Below are positions 16,794 to 25,686 of a DNA stretch of 64,000 nt, in pieces. Every line of letters begins with the position of its first letter. Position 1 is the stretch's first letter. The notes beneath the pieces are model-generated. The model was not told the origin of the DNA, ran no database searches, and was given only the letters and a program-made list of their open reading frames with translations. Origin of the DNA: Aequorivita iocasae (GTDB lineage: Bacteria > Bacteroidota > Bacteroidia > Flavobacteriales > Flavobacteriaceae); contig NZ_CP068439.1 in the NCBI RefSeq assembly GCF_016757735.1, forward strand, positions 744,001 through 808,000, given 5' to 3'. The position numbers were made by a program, and so were the translations under genes.

Positions 16794-18332
16794 ATGGCAA
16801 ACAACGACGATCAATTTAAGAAAGTAGTATCTCACGCAAAGGAGTACGGATATATATTTGCATCAAGTGAAATCTATGATGGGCTTAGCGCAGTCTATGA
16901 TTACGCACAAAACGGAGTAGAATTAAAGAAAAACATTCGCGAATATTGGTGGCGCAGCATGGTGTATATGCACCAAAACATAGTAGGCATAGATTCTGCT
17001 ATATTGATGCACCCCACCACATGGAAGGCTTCCGGCCACGTTGATGCTTTCAACGACCCTTTGATAGATAATAAAGATTCCAAAAAACGCTATCGTGCCG
17101 ATGTGCTTATTGAAGATTACGCCGAAAAACTAAACCAAAAGGCCCAAAAGGAAATAGAAAAAGCAAAAGGTCGTTTTGGCGATAGTTTTGATGAAGAACA
17201 ATTTGTAAGCACAAATCCCCGTGTAGTGCGTTATCTTGAGGAACAGCGTACCGTTTTGGAACGCATGGCACGCTCTCTTGAAAAGGAAGATTTGGCAGAT
17301 GTAAAGGCTTTGATTGAAGAATTGGGCATTGCCGATCCCGAAACGGGTTCAAAAAATTGGACCGAAGTACGCCAATTCAACCTCATGTTTGGCACCAAGC
17401 TAGGAGCCTCTGCTGAAAGCGCCATGGATCTTTACCTGCGGCCAGAAACCGCCCAAGGTATTTTCGTAAACTTTTTGAACGTTCAAAAAAGCGGAAGGAT
17501 GAAGATTCCTTTCGGAATCGCCCAAACCGGGAAAGCTTTCAGAAATGAAATTGTAGCCAGACAGTTTATCTTCCGTATGCGTGAATTTGAACAGATGGAA
17601 ATGCAATTCTTTGTACGTCCCGGCGAAGAGCTGAAATGGTACGAATACTGGAAGGAAACCAGATTAAAATGGCACTTATCACTTGGGATGGGAGAAGAAA
17701 ACTACCGTTTCCACGACCACGAAAAGTTAGCACATTACGCTAATGCCGCAGCAGATATAGAATTTAATTTCCCCTTCGGTTTCAAAGAATTGGAAGGAAT
17801 TCATTCCCGAACCGATTTTGATTTAAAGGCACACGAAAAATTTTCTGGAAAAAAATTACAATTTTTCGATCCGGAATTGAACGAAAGTTATGTGCCATAC
17901 GTTGTGGAAACCTCTATTGGTTTGGACAGAATGTTCCTCGCCGTTTTGAGCAATTCATTACAGGATGAAACTTTAGAGGACGGAAGCGTGCGAACTGTTC
18001 TAAAATTGCCCGCTATTTTGGCGCCAGTAAAAGCTGCTGTTTTACCATTGGTTAAAAAAGATGGTTTGCCCGAAATTGCCCAAAAAATAATTGACGATCT
18101 TCAGTGGGATTATAACGTAATTTATGACGAAAAAGATGCCGTTGGAAGACGCTATCGCCGCCAAGATGCTGCCGGAACGCCGTTCTGCATTACAGTGGAC
18201 CATCAAACTATTGAAGATGATACCGTAACCATTCGCTACCGCGATACTATGGAGCAGGAACGTATCAAAGTTTCAGAAATTTCAGAAAAAATGAAGGAAA
18301 CCATTTCATTCAAACATTGGCTTTCCGAATAA
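16794..18332 (+). CDS. glyS: Glycyl-tRNA synthetase (dimeric alpha2 type)
   Basis: A 513-residue class II synthetase. I place the start at the ATG at 16794 (MANNDDQFKKVVSHAKEYGY), the conserved N-terminus; the frame is open further upstream but that part contains the terminator. Motif 1 region GYIFASSEIYDGLSAVYDYAQNG, the glycine-specific RPETAQGIFVNF, motif 2 FRNEIVARQFIFRMREFEQMEMQFF and motif 3 near TSIGLDRMFLAVL are complete. The C-terminal anticodon-binding domain (about 395-513) includes VGRRYRRQDAAGTPFCITVD. It charges tRNA-Gly and is essential. It forms a single-gene unit between two terminators. Confidence 0.98.
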   Translation: MANNDDQFKKVVSHAKEYGYIFASSEIYDGLSAVYDYAQNGVELKKNIREYWWRSMVYMHQNIVGIDSAILMHPTTWKASGHVDAFNDPLIDNKDSKKRYRADVLIEDYAEKLNQKAQKEIEKAKGRFGDSFDEEQFVSTNPRVVRYLEEQRTVLERMARSLEKEDLADVKALIEELGIADPETGSKNWTEVRQFNLMFGTKLGASAESAMDLYLRPETAQGIFVNFLNVQKSGRMKIPFGIAQTGKAFRNEIVARQFIFRMREFEQMEMQFFVRPGEELKWYEYWKETRLKWHLSLGMGEENYRFHDHEKLAHYANAAADIEFNFPFGFKELEGIHSRTDFDLKAHEKFSGKKLQFFDPELNESYVPYVVETSIGLDRMFLAVLSNSLQDETLEDGSVRTVLKLPAILAPVKAAVLPLVKKDGLPEIAQKIIDDLQWDYNVIYDEKDAVGRRYRRQDAAGTPFCITVDHQTIEDDTVTIRYRDTMEQERIKVSEISEKMKETISFKHWLSE

Positions 18333-18364
18333 TTTTTTAAGTGGTTAATTCTATATTTCGAAGG

Positions 18365-18395
18365 AGGAGGATATTTGGTTATCCTCCTTTTTTTT
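18365..18395 (+). terminator. Rho-independent terminator after glyS
   Basis: AGGAGGATA and TATCCTCCT form a 9-bp stem around a short loop, followed by a run of eight T. It acts on the plus strand only. Confidence 0.9.
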
Positions 18396-18405
18396 GACTC
18401 CAAAA

Positions 18406-18786
18406 TTATTCATCGCGATTCTTTATTTCGGTAATTTCAACTGGAGCCGCCTTTTCACAACGGTTCATTCTGCGCAGTCCATTAAATTTTAACCAAATAG
18501 TTTGATTATCTCTTCTGAAATTTTCACTCAAATTAATGGGGTCAACATAATAAAAATCTTTCTCGCCTTCCTTTAACTGAATGGTGTATTCACAATCATC
18601 GGCCAAATCAGAATAGATTATCCTGCCCGGCAAATAACCATCAGCCATCATTTTTGCCGCAAGCGCTTTTTTAGCTTCTATTTCAGCAGCGCTATTGGTT
18701 TCCATATTTTGAGATTGGTTTTGTGAAGAAACGCAGGAGAAAACTGCAAAACTAAACAATAAGTAAAACGAAATTTTGGCCAACAT
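18406..18786 (-). CDS. Small lipoprotein of unknown function
   Basis: A 126-residue protein with a lipoprotein signal peptide and lipobox cysteine at C18 (AVFSC). The mature part begins with a Ser/Gln/Asn-rich linker. A compact domain follows with two Cys (DDCEYTIQL and MNRCEKAAP) that may form a disulfide in the periplasm. I do not recognise a family. It starts just downstream of the large outer-membrane barrel gene on the same strand (38-bp gap reading from the barrel start side is not involved; the barrel gene ends upstream elsewhere in the run), so shared transcription is possible: the barrel stop at 18825 precedes this start at 18786. Confidence 0.7.
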   Translation of the reverse strand: MLAKISFYLLFSFAVFSCVSSQNQSQNMETNSAAEIEAKKALAAKMMADGYLPGRIIYSDLADDCEYTIQLKEGEKDFYYVDPINLSENFRRDNQTIWLKFNGLRRMNRCEKAAPVEITEIKNRDE

Positions 18787-18824
18787 TCTTTTTGGTTTTT
18801 AAGTAATGTATGAAGATACAAAAA

Positions 18825-21800
18825 TTAAAAATACGCCCGTAACTGAATACTTCCAGTATGCACAGTTTTAGTAGTCTCACTTTTTCTACCGAAATATGAA
18901 AGATTAGCATCCAAATATTTAGTTATCCGTTTTTGAAAAAGCAAACGCCAAGTAAAGTTGGTGCCCGGCTGCAAGCCTTCCAACATTTGGTAAGCCACGG
19001 GTGAAAAAGGACTTCCTTCAAATTTATTATCAATATAATTGAATTCCCCATTTATTGAAACCTTTTCGGCATTGGTGTAGGCGAAGGAAAAACCCATTGT
19101 TTGCTGGTTCAGCTTTTCCATTTCGCCCAATTGATTGTCTTGGTTTGCAAATTCATAAAAAACATCAAAACGTGTTTGTTGGTTCAGTAAATAGGAGATT
19201 TTCGGATTGAATTCATAGGAATCGAGACGGTAATTTCTGTTGGCAAAATTTTCAGAAAGACTTTCATTGCTGCCCGTTGCACCTTTTAAATTCAGCAACC
19301 AACTTTCCCAAAATTTATGATTGAAATTAAATTGGTGACTTTTCAGATTATTTCTTTGTAAACCCACAGCGAGCAGATTATCTGCCGAAGTAGATATGAA
19401 AGTATAACTCGTTGTAAAATGCTGCTTTCCGCGATTGAAAAATAAAGCATTTCGAAAATTCAGGGTAAGTCCCAATTGTTCATCGCCGCCATCTTCAAAA
19501 GGATTGATGTTGAAACCGTCGTTTTTCCGCTTTACTTTTCGGTCCAAAACATAAGAGGTTTGATTGTAAAAATGCGAAAGCACATTTCTAAATCCTTCTT
19601 TGTTTGACCAATTTTGTGGATTTAACGTAAGAATTTGACTAAACTTATTCTGTCTAATCTTTAGAAAAACCTGATTGGGAAGCAACACCCGAATATACTC
19701 CGCTTGATCCTGAAATTGAGCCACTTCAAATTCTTCAAGTTCCTGAATGCCATTGTTGTTGTAATCAATCCAGGTGTAAACGCCCTGTCCCGGTTCTGTC
19801 TTAACATACATAAATTCCTGTTGCGGAATCACTCCATTGTTAGACTCCAAAGCGGTATTTAAACGAATGCCGCCATCAAATAGTGATTGATTGTAAATTA
19901 TTCGAGAGTTTAGCGAACGCTCAGTCTCCCGATTATCGATTACTACCGGGAGCGAATCATTCGGATCAAAACCTGTGCCCGACTTTGGCTCGTATTTCAA
20001 GGTTCTGTAGTTTGCAAATGCTGAAAGTTGGGTGTTTTCAGTATTTATAAGTCGAGACTTTAAATAATACGTATTTGAAGAATTCACCTTTTGAAGCACA
20101 TTATTACGAACACTATCATTAACCCGAAACTGATAACCGGCCTCAACAAAAACCTTAGTACTATCACCAATGCCCGAAAAAACCTCAAAAGCTGCGAATT
20201 TTTGACTTATTGGTGAAATACTATCGCGCGTTACATCTTTTATTTGGTTGTCTTCCAAAGCCACTTTACCGCCTACCCAAGCTTTTTTGAAGGAATAAGT
20301 TGACGTGTTATTCAATCTAAAAAATTTTGAAGAAATAGAATCTGCCTTGCTGTTCAGAAAGCTTCCATAGGTCTGTAGTCTTAGTTTTTTTAGCTTTATT
20401 TCTGAAGCACTTACGTGCCGTGTACCATTGAAATTTTCAGAAAAATTCAAATTTTGGAATTCATACCTTCCGCCACCAATTTTTGGATGTGAAACCTCAA
20501 CTCCTGAAATCACAAAACTTTGGTTGCCCATAGGGTTGATAAGGTTCCAATCTCGGTTAAATTCAATATTGTAAAGCCTTTCAATGGTTCTAAAATCTTT
20601 TTGAACAAAATCCAAGGAACCGAAGCCATCAATTTTTAAAGTATCGGCGGTGGTGAACAAACGTTGCTTAAAAGCCAGCCTTCCCGCAAAACCATTGTTA
20701 TTATTATCGTCAATATCACTAAAAAGATTCAGGTCGTTTTGGCTTCCTGCCGCTTCAAAGTCAATACGTGTCTTTTCCGAAGGATGGAAACTTCCATTTA
20801 CACCGCCCACCTGTAATTTTATGGGTGCATTTAGCCTAATAACGGGCGCATAATTTCCTTGGGGCACACCATTAACTGGTGCTACGTATTCAAAAATACG
20901 ACTGATGGCATTGGTTTCGCTAATCACATAGTCGCCATTATTTGGCCCCACAAGTGAAAATCGCACACTGAAAAGTTCATCATCGGGATTGCTTGAAAAA
21001 ACGAAAACTTCTTCACCGTTAATAATTTCCTTTTTATAAAGAATTTTATTTTCGGAATAGGTGTCAGGCACCGCCGATGGAGCGTTCATCAGCTCCCTAT
21101 CATCGCCTGCTGCCTGTAAAATAGCCACTTGTTCTTCGGAAAGATTTTGTTGCAGGGGTTGGTTTTTGGCATCATTTTCCGAATAAACATATACACCTAA
21201 ATCAAGGTTATCGCTTGTGTAATTTCCTCCCCCATAACCTATAAAACGGGTGTAGCTTCTATCGGTATATTGATATTCTACCGAAATGCGCATATTGCTG
21301 GTTATCGGATAGGTAGGGTTGAATTTTATTTCCCCAGCGTTATAATCAATTACATAATCTTCGTTTTCTCCTCGCTGCAAAAGCAGTCCGTTAACGTAAA
21401 CCCGCTCGCTTCCCGAAACCACCAAAATATAAAGTTCGCCATTGGGACCGACCAATTTATACGGTCCTTGGTTGCCTTCCTGCCCAACAAATTCACTTTT
21501 TGAAAATACGCCGCGCACCAAAGCGCCGGAAGCAAAAGCTGAAATTTTGGAACCGTCTTCGTTGTTAAAAGTTCCGCCAAGCGAGATTCCCTGTACTTTT
21601 TTTGTAAATCGGCCGAAATAACTATTGCTGTTCTGCAAGTCAATATCACCAGCGCGGATGTTCCAGTTTTCGCCAAAAAGTTCGATGAAAATTTGGTCAA
21701 ACTCATTCAAACTTTGGGAGTAGCCGCCTTCCTGTGTGGGAATATTGGCGTCCTGAATTGATGCCCGAATGGAAACCTTTTCGCTCAACTTTCCTGTAAT

Positions 21801-22289
21801 TTGAAGGTCGAGTTCGCTATTCACCACCGCATTTTGATTGTTACCTATAGTGATTCCGCGAGAAATGCTACCCGAAGTGTTCAACCCGTCAAAAGGTGTA
21901 AATGTGTTTTTAGTATTGCTTTCGTCCAAAGAGTACAGCTTCTCTATTTGGCCCGTATTTTCCACAATAATTTTTGGATCGAGGGCGAAATATTCCCGAG
22001 TTAAAAACTCTGGGTATTGTAAATATTGAATAGTGAGTGAATCTTTTTGTTGCTGTAATTCTTCAGAAAAAATAATGGTTCCTTTTTTGAAATCTATTCG
22101 ATAGCTAAAAGGATCGGGTGAGTTTCCTTCCCTATCAAGAATCACGAAACGTTTTGGGTTGATGCCCGCGCTGTCCAAAACCACGGTATCCCTTAATGCA
22201 ACTTTTCTTTCTTTATAATTGGAAGTAATATCCTGCGCATGGCCGATGGCAGCAAAAAAAAGAAAAAAAACTAACAGGTAAAACTTCAT
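18825..22289 (-). CDS. Very large outer-membrane beta-barrel protein, uncharacterised
   Basis: About 1154 residues. I place the start at the ATG at 22289 (MKFYLLVFFLFFAAIGHAQ), which gives a clean signal peptide; an adjacent ATG at 22292 is equivalent, and upstream extensions spoil the signal. An N-terminal beta-rich periplasmic part (about 20-150) leads to a GLNTSGSISRGITIGNNQ block, and then to many amphipathic strands with alternating aromatics (RASIQDANIP, NWNIRAGDIDLQNS, YSFKKAWVGGKVAL). The C-terminal half looks like a porin-type barrel ending in a terminal Phe (IQLRAYF), as expected for BAM-assembled proteins. It is conserved in Bacteroidota with no known function that I can name. Confidence 0.8.
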   Translation of the reverse strand: MKFYLLVFFLFFAAIGHAQDITSNYKERKVALRDTVVLDSAGINPKRFVILDREGNSPDPFSYRIDFKKGTIIFSEELQQQKDSLTIQYLQYPEFLTREYFALDPKIIVENTGQIEKLYSLDESNTKNTFTPFDGLNTSGSISRGITIGNNQNAVVNSELDLQITGKLSEKVSIRASIQDANIPTQEGGYSQSLNEFDQIFIELFGENWNIRAGDIDLQNSNSYFGRFTKKVQGISLGGTFNNEDGSKISAFASGALVRGVFSKSEFVGQEGNQGPYKLVGPNGELYILVVSGSERVYVNGLLLQRGENEDYVIDYNAGEIKFNPTYPITSNMRISVEYQYTDRSYTRFIGYGGGNYTSDNLDLGVYVYSENDAKNQPLQQNLSEEQVAILQAAGDDRELMNAPSAVPDTYSENKILYKKEIINGEEVFVFSSNPDDELFSVRFSLVGPNNGDYVISETNAISRIFEYVAPVNGVPQGNYAPVIRLNAPIKLQVGGVNGSFHPSEKTRIDFEAAGSQNDLNLFSDIDDNNNNGFAGRLAFKQRLFTTADTLKIDGFGSLDFVQKDFRTIERLYNIEFNRDWNLINPMGNQSFVISGVEVSHPKIGGGRYEFQNLNFSENFNGTRHVSASEIKLKKLRLQTYGSFLNSKADSISSKFFRLNNTSTYSFKKAWVGGKVALEDNQIKDVTRDSISPISQKFAAFEVFSGIGDSTKVFVEAGYQFRVNDSVRNNVLQKVNSSNTYYLKSRLINTENTQLSAFANYRTLKYEPKSGTGFDPNDSLPVVIDNRETERSLNSRIIYNQSLFDGGIRLNTALESNNGVIPQQEFMYVKTEPGQGVYTWIDYNNNGIQELEEFEVAQFQDQAEYIRVLLPNQVFLKIRQNKFSQILTLNPQNWSNKEGFRNVLSHFYNQTSYVLDRKVKRKNDGFNINPFEDGGDEQLGLTLNFRNALFFNRGKQHFTTSYTFISTSADNLLAVGLQRNNLKSHQFNFNHKFWESWLLNLKGATGSNESLSENFANRNYRLDSYEFNPKISYLLNQQTRFDVFYEFANQDNQLGEMEKLNQQTMGFSFAYTNAEKVSINGEFNYIDNKFEGSPFSPVAYQMLEGLQPGTNFTWRLLFQKRITKYLDANLSYFGRKSETTKTVHTGSIQLRAYF

Positions 22290-22413
22290 CATCAATATAA
22301 CTGAATGTAGCGTTTTATATTTTGTGAATATATTATGAAAATCTTTACGGTCGTGGGCCGTGTAAAAATACAATGTTAATTAACTTAGTGGCCTTTAATA
22401 AACGCTACTTACA

Positions 22414-23184
22414 ATGAAAATTATTTCATACAACGTAAACGGAATTCGCGCCGCAATGCGCAAAGGTTTTATTGATTGGTTAAAAGCCGCAAACCCTGAT
22501 GTTATCTGCCTACAGGAAACCAAAGCCAATTTTGACCAAGTGGAAATCGAAGAAATTGAAAAAGCAGGTTACCCCTATCATTATTGGTACAGTGCCGTAA
22601 AAAAGGGTTACAGTGGGGTGGCGATCCTTTCAAAAATTAAACCGAACCATATAGAATACGGCACCGGCATTGAATATATGGACGCCGAAGGAAGAAACAT
22701 CCGTGTAGATTTTGATAACGTTTCGGTAATGAGTTTATACTTGCCCAGCGGTACAAACATAGACCGGTTGGAGCACAAACTTACTTATATGGACGATTTT
22801 CAGAAGTATATTGACAATTTGAAAAAAGAAATTCCAAACTTGGTTATTTGTGGCGATTATAATATCTGCCATGAAGCAATTGATATTCACGATCCCATTC
22901 GGAACGCCAATGTTTCCGGGTTTTTGCCTGTGGAAAGAAAATGGCTTGATGGATTTATGAAAAGTGGGTTTATTGACAGCTTTCGGCATTTCAATAAAGA
23001 GCCACACAATTACACTTGGTGGAGTTATCGCGCGAACGCACGCAACAATAATAAAGGTTGGCGTATAGATTACAATTTGGTTTCAGAGCCGTTGTTGGAC
23101 AATTTGAAGCGCGCCGTAATTTTGCCCGATGCCATGCACAGCGATCATTGCCCACATTTGGTAGAACTTGAATTTGAAAAATGA
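22414..23184 (+). CDS. xth: Exodeoxyribonuclease III (AP endonuclease)
   Basis: A 256-residue enzyme of the exonuclease III / APE1 family, which cuts DNA at abasic sites during base-excision repair. It shows MKIISYNVNGIRAA at the start (metal/substrate Asn), CLQETK with the metal-binding Glu (E34), YSGVAILSK, GDYNICH with the catalytic Asp-Asn pair, WRIDYNLVSEPL and the terminal SDHCPH with the catalytic Asp-His. The length fits. It overlaps the aldo-keto reductase by 4 bp (ATGA), so the two are translationally coupled. Confidence 0.96.
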   Translation: MKIISYNVNGIRAAMRKGFIDWLKAANPDVICLQETKANFDQVEIEEIEKAGYPYHYWYSAVKKGYSGVAILSKIKPNHIEYGTGIEYMDAEGRNIRVDFDNVSVMSLYLPSGTNIDRLEHKLTYMDDFQKYIDNLKKEIPNLVICGDYNICHEAIDIHDPIRNANVSGFLPVERKWLDGFMKSGFIDSFRHFNKEPHNYTWWSYRANARNNNKGWRIDYNLVSEPLLDNLKRAVILPDAMHSDHCPHLVELEFEK

Positions 23185-24218
23185 AATACACAATCCTACC
23201 AAATACAAATCTAAAAGTCAGCAAACTCTGCCTTGGCACAATGACGTGGGGCCAACAAAATACAGAAGCCGAAGCCCACGAACAGCTTCACTTCGCTATT
23301 GGAAAAGGCATCAATTTTATTGACTGTGCTGAAATGTATCCCGTTCCCGCAAACCCAAATACGCAGGGAAAAACGGAAACCTATATTGGAAATTGGCTAG
23401 CAAAAAAGAAGAATCGCGAAGATTTAATTATTGCCACAAAAATTGCAGGGCCCAGCCGATCAATGGACCACATTCGACAACCGTTGGATTTCAGCAAAAA
23501 ATCTTTGGAAGAAGCTATTCATAAAAGCTTGAAACGCTTGCAGACTGAGTATATCGATTTATACCAACTTCATTGGCCTGAGCGTAACACCAATTATTTC
23601 GGACAGCGCGATTATACCCATAAAGAAAACGAAGCGTGGCAAGATAATTTCGCTGAAGTTTTAAATAATTTTGAAGAATTCGTAAAAGCGGGAAAAATCC
23701 GCCACATCGGACTTTCAAACGAAACACCTTTTGGGGTGATGCGCTGCATCGAGGAATTCCGAAATGGAAAAATAAAAATTGCCTCGGTTCAAAACCCCTA
23801 TAATTTATTGAATCGAAAAGATGAAATAGGTCTTTCTGAAATTCTTCAACGTGAAAATATTAGCTATTTAGCTTATTCGCCCTTAGGCTTCGGAACACTA
23901 ACGGGAAAATATTTAGATGGAAAAGCTGATGAAGATTCACGAATAAACCAATTCAAACAATACACCCGTTACAGCAGCAAACCAGCTTTTGAAGCGACAA
24001 AAAAATATTTTGAAATCGCGAAAAAGCACAATTTAAGTTTTACGCATTTGGCGTTGGCTTTTATTCTTCAGAAGAAATTTGTAACCGCGCCAATCATTGG
24101 CGCCACATCCATAGAGCAACTTGCAGAAAATATTGAAAGTATCAACGTAACCCTTTCCAAAGAAATTTTAAAGGAGATTGATGCTATCCACAACCAAATC
24201 CCGAATCCAGCGCCTTAA
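23181..24218 (+). CDS. NAD(P)H-dependent aldo-keto reductase (Tas-like)
   Basis: A 345-residue (alpha/beta)8 oxidoreductase. The AKR tetrad is visible: Asp in NFIDCAEMYPVP together with Tyr, Lys in IATKIAGPS, and His in YQLHWPERN. The C-terminal phosphate-binding segment APIIGATSIEQLAENI is the NADP(H) site. The insert after the tetrad Tyr (PANPNTQGKTETYIG) and the NTNYFGQRDY stretch match the E. coli Tas branch. The physiological substrate is unknown. The gene is coupled to xth, and its stop overlaps that of the convergent acyl-CoA dehydrogenase. Confidence 0.92.
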   Translation: MKYTILPNTNLKVSKLCLGTMTWGQQNTEAEAHEQLHFAIGKGINFIDCAEMYPVPANPNTQGKTETYIGNWLAKKKNREDLIIATKIAGPSRSMDHIRQPLDFSKKSLEEAIHKSLKRLQTEYIDLYQLHWPERNTNYFGQRDYTHKENEAWQDNFAEVLNNFEEFVKAGKIRHIGLSNETPFGVMRCIEEFRNGKIKIASVQNPYNLLNRKDEIGLSEILQRENISYLAYSPLGFGTLTGKYLDGKADEDSRINQFKQYTRYSSKPAFEATKKYFEIAKKHNLSFTHLALAFILQKKFVTAPIIGATSIEQLAENIESINVTLSKEILKEIDAIHNQIPNPAP

Positions 24219-25579
24219 ACAAACGCGCTATAACCGGTAATAGCACGACCAACAATCAATGAGTTGATTTCTTTGGTACCCTCATAACTGTATATTGCTT
24301 CGGCGTCTGCGACAAAACGGGCTACATCGTATTCCAAGAGTATTCCGTTGCCGCCCATAACCTCTCGGGCTTGGCTTACCACATCGCGGGTTCGCATGCT
24401 ACAAAATACCTTTGCCAAGGAAGCATGTTCGTCTGTCAACAAACCTTCGTCCTGCAATTCCGAAAGACGGAAACACATAGTCTGCATAGCTGTTAAATTC
24501 GCAACCATTTCAACCAAATGATTTTGCACCAATTGAAATGAAGCAATGGGTTTTCCAAACTGTTCGCGCTTTTTGGTGTATTTCACCGCAGCTTCATAAG
24601 CGCCCCTTGCGCAACCCACGGCTTGCCAAGCTACTCCGGCCCGCGTCATCCGCAGTACTTTGGCGGTATCTTTAAAAGAATCGCATTTTTGAAGTCGGTC
24701 ACTTTCGGGAATTCGACAATCCGTCATTGTAATTAAAGCGTTTTGCACAGTTCGGAGTGCCATTTTATTTTCAATCTTTTCGGCCTTAAAACCCGGATTT
24801 CCTTTTCTAACCAAAAATCCTTTCACTTGATCGGAAGCTTCGTCGCGCGCCCAAATTATTGTAACGTCTGCAAATGTTGCATTTCCAATCCATTTTTTTT
24901 GTCCGTTTAAAACCCATTCGTTACCTTCCTGCCTGCAGGTAGTTCCCAAACCGCCCGCAACTGCGGAGCCCACGTCGGGCTCGGTGAGTCCGAACGCACC
25001 GATAAGCTCCATTTTCGCCATTTTTGGGAGCCATTCCTGTTTTTGCTCCTCGCTTCCGCAGATGTAGATGGAACCCATAGCCAAACCACTGTGCACGCCA
25101 AAAAAAGTAGAAATGGAAACATCTACCCGCGCCAATTCCATCGCGATAATGCCTTCCATAACGTAGGTTTCGTAAGGTGTTCCGTAGCCTTCATAGGTAA
25201 GTCCGCAAATGTTCAGTTCTGCCATTTTTGGAATAATCTGAAAGGGAAATTCGGCTTTGTTCCAGTATTCATTAGCTATCGGCTTTATTTCATCTTCCAT
25301 AAAATTGCGCACTTTTATTTGAAGTTCGCGCTGTTGAGGCGTGAGTTTTAATGCCAAATCATAAAAGTCGCCATCTATAGGCGGCAGTTTGTGCTGTCCT
25401 TTTTTTCCGCCTTTGTGTTTCAGCATTCGCATCAAACCCGCAAGTTGCCGATCGTCAAGCTCTCCCACGGTTTTCATAATTTCAGAAAGATCTACTTTTT
25501 GCGAAAGTTTCCCCAGCGCATCTAGATCGATATCCTGCATTAAGTGAATGGTCTGTTTGATTTTTGAAAAGAAGGACAT
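24215..25579 (-). CDS. Acyl-CoA dehydrogenase, glutaryl-CoA dehydrogenase-like
   Basis: A 454-residue flavoprotein. The start is the ATG at 25579 (MSFFSKIKQTI); the first 60 residues are a lineage-specific extension before the ACAD core. FAD-binding segments FGLTEPDVGS and KKWIGNATFADV are present, and the C-terminal catalytic region reads YSYEGTKEINSLIVGRAITG, the YEGT arrangement of glutaryl-CoA dehydrogenase and plant ACX4, with the base Glu in it. RKREQF-type KKREQFGKPIASFQLVQ is also conserved. It would oxidise an acyl-CoA at the alpha-beta bond and pass electrons to ETF. The substrate is not certain. Its start codon lies in an extended hairpin. Confidence 0.93.
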   Translation of the reverse strand: MSFFSKIKQTIHLMQDIDLDALGKLSQKVDLSEIMKTVGELDDRQLAGLMRMLKHKGGKKGQHKLPPIDGDFYDLALKLTPQQRELQIKVRNFMEDEIKPIANEYWNKAEFPFQIIPKMAELNICGLTYEGYGTPYETYVMEGIIAMELARVDVSISTFFGVHSGLAMGSIYICGSEEQKQEWLPKMAKMELIGAFGLTEPDVGSAVAGGLGTTCRQEGNEWVLNGQKKWIGNATFADVTIIWARDEASDQVKGFLVRKGNPGFKAEKIENKMALRTVQNALITMTDCRIPESDRLQKCDSFKDTAKVLRMTRAGVAWQAVGCARGAYEAAVKYTKKREQFGKPIASFQLVQNHLVEMVANLTAMQTMCFRLSELQDEGLLTDEHASLAKVFCSMRTRDVVSQAREVMGGNGILLEYDVARFVADAEAIYSYEGTKEINSLIVGRAITGYSAFV

Positions 25580-25620
25580 AATGGTTTTTTTAGAATTGAC
25601 TTCTAAAGATACCATTATGT
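25576..25620 (-). promoter_or_regulatory. Extended hairpin containing the acyl-CoA dehydrogenase start codon
   Basis: Reading the minus strand, ACATAATGGT pairs perfectly with ACCATTATGT (outer 10 bp), and inside this TTTAGAA pairs with TTCTAAA (7 bp) around the loop GTCAA, with three partly unpaired positions between the stems. The ATG of the gene lies in the outer stem. As RNA it could hide the start codon; as DNA it could be an operator for a dimeric regulator. Confidence 0.65.
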
Positions 25621-25686
25621 GGTTTTCTTAAGGCTAAAAAAAAGTTAATTTGGAGGAAGCGGTTTTAAAGCACAGATTCTATCTAA

